NCBI GenBank assembly: GCA_021234155.1
Contig: JAJEKV010000035.1
Location: 12,090,407-12,154,406, forward strand
Length of the DNA stretch: 64,000 nucleotides
Origin: Isoetes taiwanensis
Lineage: Eukaryota > Streptophyta > Lycopodiopsida > Isoetales > Isoetaceae
Direction of reading: 5' to 3'
A program made the position numbers and the translations under genes. Position 1 is the first letter of the stretch; every line of letters begins with the position of its first letter. Positions 53,021-63,427 of this stretch are shown here, one piece after another. Below the pieces are notes generated by a model that was not told the DNA's origin, made no database searches, and was given only the letters and a program-made list of their open reading frames with translations.

Positions 53021-55500
53021 ATGAGGAGGTCGACTGGATCACCTCCCACTTTATTTGGACCTGGTTTGGCAAGCCGCCGGAACCCCCACTATGCCAGCCC
53101 CTCGCCGCCCTCGGTTGAGACTAGATTATGAGCGTGTGAGGACTACTGGCGAGATGCTCATGGATGCCCTCCCGCAAGTCTGAGACCTCCACACTAGAAG
53201 CAGCCAGACGGACCGGTGACTTCGCTATTACGGGATGCGGCGGATAGGTGCTTTAAAGGGACCCCGCGTCGCCGCCGAGGTCAGCAACATTCCCGCAGTA
53301 TCAGATGGTTTGATGCGGAGTGTAAGGAACGCATGGCGGCGGCTCCATCACATTCGGATCCGTGTACCCGCTTGCGAGGCCACCACCACGATCAGCGCCA
53401 TCCGGGAAGGACACAAAGGCGCGGTACCTTGCCGTGCATCGTGGGGAGATGTTCGGCCTGCTGACACTCATCCTCGAACCTTTTGGCCAGAGTGCTTCAA
53501 GGCCAGCCCCAGCCTGGGGGACATCACACCCGCAAAGGGAAACGGTATTTGCAGCAGCTCTATGACCCGCCCAGGGACGCGTACACGCCCATACCCCCCC
53601 AGGATGGCCCCCCATTGGTTCTCGTGGGCCGAGGATGTTGAGGAGGGCCTGCAACGGCCGGCTAATGGGAAGGCAAAACCTCGATGGTATGCGGCCGAAG
53701 TTACTCAAATGGGCGTGGCAGCCGCCAGGTGCCGGCCTCACCACCCCTCGCTCAAGCGAGCATTGCGGGAAGGTCTCCCCGACAATGGACCACAATCGGG
53801 GTTGTTCCCATTCACAAGGCGGGCGACCCACCTTTGTCCGGCCAATTCCTGGACGATCATGGTCGATTCGGTATTTGCCAAAGCTATTGGGCATTCTCGG
53901 CGGCCCAGTTGACCCGGCGAGAGCGCAACAGATGTCGCAGCCCTCACACAGCGCAGGCTTTAGACCCAGCCACTCAACGATTGACCATATCTTTACACTG
54001 TGGGCACCGATTGAAGACGGTCGGGAATCATCGGCGGGACTTGTATTGTTTTTGCTTTGGACCTTCGAGGCTTTTGATAATGTTCCCCCGAAAAGTCGTG
54101 GGCTAGAGCTGCGTCAACTGGGGCTCCCGCCACCGCGAGAATGCCATATCTGAGTTGTATGAGAGTTGTTTTGGCGGGGATGCGTGCGTGGGCCAAGCAT
54201 TCACCGATAGTATCGGGGTCAGCCGGGTTGCCCCTCTCGCCAACACTTTTTGGCCTCTACATTGATCAGCTAGAGCCCTGGGCTACTTGAGCATGGGGGA
54301 TGGCATCGAACTTTTGCACCAGGTCATCCACCAAATTGTCTATCTGCGGGGCGATGTTGGCCTCATTAACCACACCCTGGCTATGCAAATCTCACCGGAT
54401 GCCCTAGACACATTTTGTCGCTTCTGACATGCGGCCAATCGCCAAGACCGGTGGTGGTTCTCATATCCTCTTCACGCCACCCCATGCCTCCCGCACTCAC
54501 ATATCGGGGGCGGCCTGTGGACATCACGCCCACCTACAAGTACCTAGGGGGTGGAGTTCCCCTCCTCACTTTCTGGAGGCGCCTATCCGCTTCGGGGTGA
54601 CAGCCAGGCCGGAAAGCGCTTTATGCCATGCGTAAACACCAGCAGAGCTCTATGATTGGGGCCATCGGTCACATCTGCTCCGAACCGGGTCGAGCCCGTC
54701 CTTAAATGCGGGTCGAGGTTTGGGGCCCCTAGTCGTCTCTTTGGCGACTGGAATGACTTGGAGCAGGTGCGTAAGGCATTTTGGCACGCACTTGGGGTGA
54801 AACCTTTCATCCCCTATCGGTCTCACAAGCGAAAACCGGATTCTTGCCGCTTATTGGCAGCACCCTTGATAGACACATCGTCTATTTTTTGAGAAAGTGG
54901 TTACTATGGGTGATGCTCGGCTCCCGCACTTTTGGGCTTACTGTGGCCATGGGTCCGAACGGCTTAGGGCCCGTTGGAGGGGTAAGAGAGATCGCGGGTT
55001 CGCCCGGATGGAACGCGTCTGAGAACACCGATCGTCGCAGTGGGCACCTGGCCGACAGTGGCGACCTAAGGGAGTACCTAGGCGCTTGTTTCCCTTGGCA
55101 AGCTCACGGGACCCGGCTCAGAAGCGAGTCAAAATGGCCCATTACAAGGAGCACATCAACCCCCCTGTTAGCGGGGCCTGACTCTACTGCGTTCCCACCG
55201 CCCACAGCGCAGACTCATTGCCTCCATTCGCACGTGTGCCCATTATCTTCGCGATCGAGGCAGGCGGTGGATTGGGGGGAGCCCCGCCAGACGGGGCTCT
55301 GTCGGTCTTTGTCAAGCGGGTGCCATTGAGGATGAGTCTCACACTTTCTAGAGTTGCCCAAATGCTTCGGTTAGATCCGGGGCGACACGCTCCCTTAGTA
55401 CGGCGGACTTGCCCTTGCATTTGCCGATGAACACACCGTCGATCGCGCCACCGGGTCGTACATTCGGAGGTATCGGGACTGCGAGGTCACCTTTGCCCCC
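53021..55500 (+). pseudogene. LINE reverse transcriptase region, decayed
   Basis: Readable segments are FAKAIGHSRRPS and LPKLLGILGG (about 53860-53910), AGFRPSHSTIDHIFTL (about 53960, the conserved QxGFRxxxST region), and EAFDNVPPKS (about 54080; the usual form is AFDxVxxxxL, with the first catalytic Asp). The FADD box was not found in readable form. Near 54.7 kb is a WNDLEQVRKAFWHALGVKPF-like segment that parallels LERVQKSFLTYSLGVK in the LINE at 35 kb. Stops and shifts are frequent. Confidence 0.8.
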
Positions 55501-55599
55501 GCCTGGCTGCCCGGTGATTAGGCACTACGGGTGTGGTGCATGACTGTATATATTTGGGTGTTTCTGCATTTTATATGTTAGGGACGGTTTGTCGGGCTG

Positions 55600-55746
55600 A
55601 TTGATTGTCGCCACGGTTTTTCCCTCGAAAACCCTTGGGCGGGGTTTTAATCCGGGCGTCCGCCGCTTTGCGTTTTTTGTATTGGGTCCCATAGACCGAT
55701 TGGTCTCCGTGGACGATAAAAGTACCTTCCTTCCTTCCTTCCTTCC
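55600..55746 (+). other. LINE 3' hairpins and (TTCC)n tail
   Basis: First the hairpin GGTTTTTCCCTCGAAAACC at about 55614, then the stem-loop 55686-55714 (outer GTCC/GGAC, inner AGACC-GATT-GGTCT), then GATAAAAGTACC and about five TTCC units. Confidence 0.85.
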
Positions 55747-56105
55747 CTAGACCGCGGGGAGGCCATAAACTAGAGATATTGTTTGAAACCGCGTCCCTCA
55801 GTGTAGTATAAAAGACACTTCTCGAGTCATCCCTCTTAGGAAGATAGTCCCTGAAATATAAATGGTGGATATATAAATGTTTATGTCTACCGTCAATATA
55901 CATATCCCGTCCCGACAGGAAACTTTTGAGCACTTTACAATTTATTCTAAGTGAAGAGAATGAACAAAACAACAAATTTAGATGGCAAAGTACTAATATT
56001 TAAGGTTGATATCTTAAATAATATGTTCACATAAAACTTTCACCAAAAAATTATTATTATTATGATAGTCGGGTATATTCAAGGCCAAATCACCCGCTGA
56101 CTTAC
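55747..56105. other. spacer, no recognised gene
   Basis: Nothing recognised. Confidence 0.35.
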
Positions 56106-56665
56106 GTGTCTAAAACAAAGCGAAATGGACGCTCTTCCTCAGTGACACGACATCGTCGGGATCCGGACCTCTCCAAGTCAGGCGATTCACGATGTCCTTG
56201 GGATCCTGAACTCTCTGATGATTCATGTCGTCGTCGCCCTCTTGAACGTTGTGAGTCCGTTGTTCCACTACCTCTTGACCTAGGAAGTAATGAGAATGAG
56301 CATTTTTAACATGCTGCAACCAAAGAAATGTTTAGTACGTAGTGGATATATATTTACCTGTTGAAATCTCCCTCCAAGTTCCTTGCACCAGAAAAATCTA
56401 TTCCTGTCTCATGCCTAGAACGGGAGTCCATACTACGTCTACCGACCTCGATATTCTCGCGAGAACGTGGAGGCCGATAATCAACACTATGTCGATGGGG
56501 CATAGGAATTGAAACGTCTGCGGGAGGCTGTCTAACCGGCGTCGGTGTCAGAGAGGCAAAATATGCTGCAATTTGTTCTCTCTCAGCGGGAGACATGTTT
56601 GCGAGGAAGGCGGGGAGCGGCGGAGGAGCTGCAGAAGCACAAATATCACGCAAAAAACAATCCAT
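56106..56665 (-). CDS. two exon-like frames of an unidentified protein
   Basis: A 5' exon-like frame at 56361-56665 starts MDCFLRDICASAAPPPLPAF, then SPAEREQIAAYFASLTPTPV and an Arg/Pro-rich part, ending before a GTAAAT donor. A second frame, at about 56110-56310, has HSHYFLGQEVVEQRTHNVQE and an Asp-rich part. An Ala/Pro-rich start followed by a short helix is seen in several plant transposon proteins, but I cannot assign a family. It may be the start of the gene whose later exons lie at 49.0-50.2 kb, with the LINE inserted between them. Confidence 0.35.
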
Positions 56666-56754
56666 TTATTTATTATTTTTATAAAAGCTATCTTAATACC
56701 CAAACCTTTCAATGATCGTTCTTGATAATTTTTTGCGCATCAAGTTCACTGAAA

Positions 56755-56935
56755 GCCTTGTAGGCTAGTTGGTTAGCGGTTGAGCCTTTTCAGGCCATAA
56801 ATCCAGGTTTGAATCCAAACTCAGGCATATGTTTTTGCATAAATATTCCTTTTTGACCTTCTCTTGTTTAAGAGGGATACAAGGGTCAGGTAAACCATCC
56901 ATTTATATTAGTTGTTATCCTAAGGTTTCGACCAT
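56755..56935 (+). mobile_element. tRNA-derived SINE head
   Basis: An RNA polymerase III promoter layout: an A-box-like TAGGCTAGTTGGTTAGCGG (56761-56779) and a B-box GGTTTGAATCC (about 56810), with tRNA-like spacing, followed by an unrelated body containing GACCTTCTCTTGTTTAAGAG. The head resembles a tRNA of the kind with a TGG-TTAG D-loop. The 3' end and any tail are not clear, so the right boundary is approximate. A diverged tRNA pseudogene is the alternative. Confidence 0.6.
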
Positions 56936-57077
56936 ACTGTAATACACCTTTATGTTTTAGAATATTGACCATGCATTATTGGAACAATAGAGTCCATTTT
57001 TTAGAGTTGTAGAACCATACGTGAATAATTATTGATAGGTTCTAAGTTATTGAATCTAGTCTGTACTAGTTATGGTG

Positions 57078-57104
57078 CCCGGCGTTGCCGGGCTTTCTAA
57101 CAAT
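57078..57104 (+). other. possible Helitron 3' end
   Basis: The hairpin CCCGGC-gtt-GCCGGG is followed after four bases by CTAA. This is the layout of Helitron 3' ends (hairpin, then CTRR), but the next base is C, where T is usual, and no 5' end or helicase is linked. Weak. Confidence 0.25.
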
Positions 57105-60100
57105 TTGAATAGGTGTTCGTTCATTGTTTGCTGGAATAGACAATGTGGCTTGGAGGGGTAAGGGTTATAGGAGAACTTCTTAAGAATCATTGACATAGAA
57201 TTCAATTCAATATATAGATTTTGTGTGTGTGATATTTAACATTGAACCTCAATGTACTAAAGAAACCCTTTTGTAGTTGAGAGCATATGATTTCTTGAAT
57301 ATGACATATGTGCTAGTATAACTTAACAACATGCCCATTTTTGTGCTCCTCAATATAGTCTTATGATCTATGCGCAGTATAACTTAATAACCAAGCCAAC
57401 TTTTTTGCTCCTTAACATAGGCTCTATAAAGATTGTCAGGCGTAGCAATTATATGTTATAAGCTTGTTGAATATAGGTGTCCAACAAAAGCCAAACATGA
57501 GAAGTTGTATCGCCAAACGTGTTGATCTAAAATATTGTGTAGAGCTTGTTGGAGGAGTAGACCAGCTGTATCGATGACTACAATGCCTAAAGGAAGTGTT
57601 TTCCCATATAGAATTTATTGTATGTGGTATTTTGGGACTTAAATTTGGTTATCTTATGTTGGACCCCACCATTGTGAGACGTTGTGATTGTAGGGTGGCC
57701 AACACTTTACAAATAAGTTGTTCCTTGCATATATATTTTCATGTAGGCACTATTGTCATCAACAAATATACACATTGGAATGACATCGGCACTATCTCAT
57801 AAACATATATACACATTGGAAGTCTAGACTTAACTAAAGTGCACGGTATTATAAACCTCTTGTGGCAATTTATAAGTTTAATGTGCTATACACTGGCAGA
57901 TGGTAGTTCGGAAGTTCTTGGCTTTCGAACTATAATGAATTTTTTTTAGCTTTACTTCATGCTCTAGATGCTTTTCGCCTCTTGGATGTTGCTGTGAAAT
58001 CATAGCAACAATTTATCATGTTATATGGAATGGTCTTGGGGGTCGGTGTCCATAGTAGAGATTGCAAAACTGGCAGCCTAAAGAAGAAGCAAATATTTGT
58101 CTATTATACGTAAGATTGACCATATGCATTTTACTTTTGAAAATCAATCATTGACTTTGAAAATGCCAAAGCATTGACTTTTGGAAATCAGTAATCATTA
58201 AATTTGAAAATGCCAAAACACTATGGCAATTTCCAATCATCATGCAGTACATGGGAAGCACTCGTATCTCCCATCTGCATTTTCATGTCCAGCCGTTAAA
58301 AAGCTAAGAGGCAAACTAATAACTAAAGTAATGCCTAGACAAAACCAACTATTTGCAAATAGTAAATGTTGACGACCGATGTTAAACTAACAACCAATTT
58401 CCTTTCAATTTTAATGGTGAGAATCGAGCTCCCTCCACAGCATACATCTCACTTGGCATAATCCTCATTCAGAACATGGAAACAACCATATTTTCATCTA
58501 CTTTTTTATGTGCAGCCAACAATAATGATAAGAGAAGTGAACATTCCTCATCTCATCATATATCAGTTGCCATAGTACATATTGGAGACAATAGCGTAGT
58601 GGGAAATGAGATTTGCACGGAAGACATCAGCATAATCCTTGATCAAAATAGGTAAATAACCACATGTTCATTTGCTTTTTCATGTGCATCCAACAACAAA
58701 GATAAGTGAACATCATAATCCTGTCATATTGAGGTGGCATAATATATACTGGAGACAATAGCACACAACTACGAATTACCTAAATGTAACATGACGTTCA
58801 CATACAATCTTTTAGCTTAACAAAATTGCAAGGTATTTCAGGCACCTATGGAGACTTACTTGATCATCATCAATGGCTTTTTTATAATATGCTTCACTTT
58901 CAAGGTTGAAGGAATTCCAAATCTGGGGATTTTTTAAAGGATTAGATGATGGCCATTTCTTAGGCAATTAAAACCATATAAAGCAAACCAATATTTTGTA
59001 CCTCTATGTAGATGTTCGTTGGTTTTGTGATGCCACTGCACTTGCATATGCCATCTAACCTGGCAATGCAACTCATTGTCTATCATCTTCCATTATTTTG
59101 CTGCGCCTACATCTTTCAAATAAGCACCACAGTGACCTATGGAGTTCCATATGCAAGCCAACTTTGAGAACTGGTGAAAGTAAATTTTCTTGTTAACTGC
59201 CTTTACAACAATGCAGCACCAAGGCAGTTGATCCGATTGTAGCGCTCTAGTTAGATGATCCTTCACAATGATTTTAGCTGTAGCCACAACGCAGATGCTT
59301 GGAAGTACAAATTGGTAAGCATATGAGGCAATTGTGAGCAAAAGAGGCTTCAAGTGGATATCTGGCCCCAGCTATTAAAGTTGTAAACTATCTCAAGCAA
59401 TATTTTAAGAAATGTAATTGTGTACCTTCGTGAAGAAGTAGGGAAACCATCATAAGAAGAACAAAATATGACCCCTTTGCCAAGTGATGTGAGCTCTCAG
59501 CCAAAAACTGCCACAATTTATAAGAAGAGACCCATGTCAATGTCATGAAATTCAGATTATCTGGCACCATTGGCTCTCTTCCTTTAACCTGTCATGTTCG
59601 AACAGAAAGGGCAATTTGCAATGAATCTCAAAAATATCGTACCTAATACCTGAGCAAGGAGTTCCCGTGCCCTAGAAAATGACATGCCCAGCCCACCATG
59701 TGCAAACTCAGGGTGCTTGTCTTAGGAATAGCCTCCTTTTTACAACAGCTCCAATTTGCAGATTGTGGAGAATTGCACAATAACCTATGCCCCAGAAGCC
59801 TATAAGAGAACATCTTGGTCTTATGCCAATGTTTTGAAGGACTTTGCAGCTTCCAAGTTTGCTCAAAGTATTCTCCCTTGCTCCCTTTGCTCAAATTGCT
59901 GCCTTCTTGACTTTTCTTGAAAAATGTCGCTGCCTATTATGGATTAACCAGAGCCTCCTCTTCAGCCTCATTGCAGAAGAGGATAGAGAGATTAAATGAA
60001 GAATGCCAACATCAAATGTTAAGTTCATTTCCTGACTTTAAATGGTTATGTGCAAGAAACTAAGGCAAGAAGACCTACAATAGAAGGCTACCAACCATTT

Positions 60101-61540
60101 CTGCCCATTTACGTCAAAATCCAAAGTTTCGCTACTGTTATTGCCCAAAATCCGAAGTAAACTTGGAGACCTGGCTTTCCTCCAATGAAACATCTGCTGC
60201 ATGAAAACTGCAAATTTAATGAGGTAAAGAATTTGTAATCATTCTCTGCACTTTAGGCTTTTCCAAGGGCATGCCATCATTCCTACTGAAAGCCTTATAT
60301 TATCCAGTGAGGATGCCCGTGAGTGCATCTTCTCCAAATGTCGACCCAAAACATTTATTGATACATTGCCTGTTATACGATGATGCAAATAGCATGCTTG
60401 AGAAATGCAAATGAAATTTAAGCCATGAACCAACCTAAGGTTCCTATCCAAAACTGGATGCTACAATAGAAATGAAGACTATTTACCACAAACCCAAAAG
60501 GAGATAGGAGTTTCTGGCAACTCTGAGTGGTGATAACCTTATCCTGAGGAATCGTGGCATGCATGCGTGGACCTGAAAGGAAAAAATTTGTCAAACGTCT
60601 CCAAATGTTACAGATTTCATCCTTGACTGCGAAAATTATCTCCAAATGTTATAGATTTCAACCTTGACTGTGAAAATTATCTCCAAACAATGTAAATCAA
60701 TACAAATCCTCCACAAAAATCTAGTTTGGATGAGAGATACCCACATGTTTTGAATCCAATACCTACTCTTTGCACCTACCCTTTGCGGGTGCAGGAACTG
60801 GGTGCTCTCAAAAGTTGAAGGCACAATTGGAGCATTCAAGAAGCACTTATCATAATAGTGGCGACAGCAAGAAACTCCTCATTAAAGAATTTGAGTATGA
60901 TAGAATAAGAGAGACAAAAAAACATGTGAAACTTTGAGCATTACAGAGTGCCGACTTCTCCAAATGTCGACCCAAAACATTCATTGGATGCTGCGTTGGT
61001 TCATTATCATCCATTCAAATACCATTTATTTCTCATAAGCTTGGTCAGAATTATGAGCTTGACCAAAGTTTGCAATCTGTTTTCATTTTCATTGATGGAA
61101 GAAAATAAGATGATCAAGTTTTGCTTTGCAAAAGCCAAAGCCACTGCTGCAGCTCCAAAAAACGTCAGGATTAGATTTTCCATAGCCATAATCAAATGGT
61201 CCAAATGCAGCCTCTCTATCATTATCAGAGGGTTAAATTAACAATCAAGCCCACTTTTGTACTCAACACAGGCTCCATTAGTTTCTTAGGCTCTACATAT
61301 GTCTTTGCAGATGTGCATTGAGAAAGGCAGATAAAAGATCCAAAGAGGAATATGAGAACATTTACAACGTAGATTATGCTTCTATAGTATAGAAAGAAAA
61401 TGATAGATAGATAGACAGAGATCGTGGTTTCAGCTAAAGCAAACATCGAAGGCCTGCATAGTTCTTGTGCAGCTGTAGCATCAGTGTTCGTAACATTACA
61501 AAGGAGGGCTCTAATATCAATAATATAATGATTATCATAC
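57105..61540. other. AT-rich intergenic, no recognised gene
   Basis: Many short minus-strand frames (for example 59643-59894 and 60239-60451) without family similarity. A 43-bp unit (TCTCCAAATGTTA(C/T)AGATTT, then CCTTGACTG(C/T)GAAAATTA) is doubled at 60598-60685. The string CTTCTCCAAATGTCGACCCA occurs at 60328 and 60955. Confidence 0.45.
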
Positions 61541-61780
61541 CTAATCACTGGCTTTGCTAGAGCATGGATGGGGAGATAGGATTCCTAGAAAAAGAAGAAC
61601 AGAAAATCGAAGCACAAATCTATTGGAAAAACACGAAGAAGACAAAGACTGCAAAGACGAAAGTATTGAGGCAATACCTGAGGTAGCTCTATGACTTTGG
61701 CAGTGGGCCGGAATTGTGATAGAACTGAATCCATGCATTCCAGGAATCATCGGTGAAACCATGGGCCGAGGATTGGGACG
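61541..61780 (-). other. possible 5' exon of an unidentified minus-strand gene
   Basis: On the minus strand a frame starts MVSPMIPGMHGFSSITIPAH at 61762 and reaches a good donor (CAG-GTATTG) at about 61675. The upstream sequence is GC-richer, as for a 5' untranslated region. No family is recognised and no downstream exon could be joined. Confidence 0.25.
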
Positions 61781-62242
61781 ACGGAGTCGGGGACTGTAGA
61801 AGACGAAATTGCCACTTCAATCATGGCATGGCATGCACCCGGTGCTATAGAGCCCAAACAGGAATCATGCAAAAAAGATAGGGAGCCCAATATCATACTT
61901 ACAAAATTGTTTGATTTTTGGACTATCGGGAATTTTTCTCGGCGACCAAACTCATTAAAACCTTAGGCAAATAACCTAAAAAGATTTCCAAAAATGTTTT
62001 TCACCAAACCTGAAAAACCCAAATTAAAAAGATTGATTATTATCCTAGGGTCTTGAAGCCCTACTTAATTCTCTATTCTAACTATCGAACTTGCTTAATG
62101 TTATAGTTAGATGGTCGCCCAATACATTGTTATATCTTGGAACATTGTGATACCCATTGCGTTAAGTGTCTTTGGGTGCATTGTTGCTAGTGTAGATGGT
62201 CATTATTGGAGTTGAGGGTTGCTAATCCTATGAATCTTTTAA
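61781..62242. other. intergenic, no recognised gene
   Basis: Nothing recognised before the CACTA end. Confidence 0.4.
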
Positions 62243-62269
62243 CACAACAAGAGAATGGTCATTTAGCGA

Positions 62270-62562
62270 CGTGGGGTTACGACGTCTAGGTCACGTGACG
62301 TGACCATGCGACGTCAATGCGACGTCACATCGCAGGCACGTCGCATGCGACGTTTACTGCGACATCTGACATCGGCGCTAGGTGGACGACAGGTGTCACG
62401 CCAGGTGGATGCCGGCGATGTGACGTCGCATGCGACATCACGTGACATTACAAGACGCATGACACGTCAGTACGTCTTTGCCACGTGTACTGCCAACGAG
62501 CATGTGACCTGGCATGTGACCGTTGACTAGACGTCGCATGCGACGTCACGTGCCCTGCGACG
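62270..62562. repeat. CACTA subterminal array of ACGTC/GCATGC palindromes
   Basis: At least four copies of GTCGCATGCGAC, many partial GCGACGTC and TCACGTGAC units, and alternative forms such as CATGCGACGTCA. It is the same motif set as at 44740-45197, although the order differs. Confidence 0.85.
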
Positions 62563-62573
62563 TATTGGATTTC

Positions 62574-62581
62574 TATATAAG
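62574..62581 (+). promoter_or_regulatory. TATA box of the CACTA gene
   Basis: TATATAAG, 106 bp upstream of the first ATG at 62687, right after the last palindromic repeat. Confidence 0.65.
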
Positions 62582-62686
62582 TAGCCATTTCCCGGCCTTC
62601 ATTGTTATTTTCTTTCGCTCCTCTTCCAGCCTAGCGCCTTTAGTATTCTTCTTTTTAACCAGATCTTACACTTGTTGCTGCCCTAC

Positions 62687-63396
62687 ATGGATCGCCATGG
62701 TCACCGGCTTGATCGACGCCTGGAGATGGTCAGGAGACAGATTGATGCTGTCTTGGGACCAGGGGAGGCTTCATATGCGGAACCGTCACATGTAAGTGAC
62801 TGATTCTTGTATTTAGTAACCTAGATATAAACTAGGAGAGGACCAGGTGCGCGTAGTAAAAAAAAACGCAGGTGTTTTGGTCAAGGACACGGTCGCCTCC
62901 ACCTTGAGTGGAGAGGACCAGGTGTGCCGGGCCCGAACTCACCTTCATACCTTTCTGAGTACAATGTAGATTACAAAATTGAGGTGTCGCGTAGTCAAGG
63001 TCATATGTCGACTTCACCTTGAGTGGAGGGGACTCTATGTATCGGGGCTAGCGCGTCTCCAAAATCTTTATTGCAATAAAAACTTATGTAAGGGTCGTAC
63101 TCGGGAAAGGGCATGGTCGGCTTCACCTTGAGTGGAGAGGACTATGTGTCCGTGCCCAATTCTGTCCGTTTTATACTACCATATGTATCTATCACAACCG
63201 TTCAAACTATTGTGCAGTATATAGTACTTACCTTTTGTAATTGGCAGAGGGACAAAATAGTTTGCGATTGTAAAAGATGTATGGGGCTGAAGCGGCGAAT
63301 TAGAACGGTTGTTGAAGACCATCTGATAAGATTTGGTACATTTGAACAACCCACCAGATCTGATGCTCGTCATGGATATCAGGTTGGTATACAATG

Positions 63397-63427
<31 letters not shown>

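Larger units (their letters stand above)
50277..55746 (+). mobile_element. GC-rich full-length LINE, decayed
   Basis: About 5.5 kb: three tandem 5' monomers, an ORF1 region with stops, an endonuclease region (52.24-52.72 kb), a reverse transcriptase region (53.7-54.9 kb), the shared 3' stem-loop (55686-55714), and a (TTCC)n tail. GC content is far above that of the flanks. Many frameshifts and stops break both coding regions, so it cannot move by itself. It sits in the middle of exon-like minus-strand sequence, which it may have split. Family: L1-like layout with an apurinic endonuclease; the exact clade is not decided. Confidence 0.82.

Noticed and set aside
53301-53894. 197-codon minus-strand frame in the LINE
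   Set aside because: It is a shadow of the RT region with no recognisable domain.
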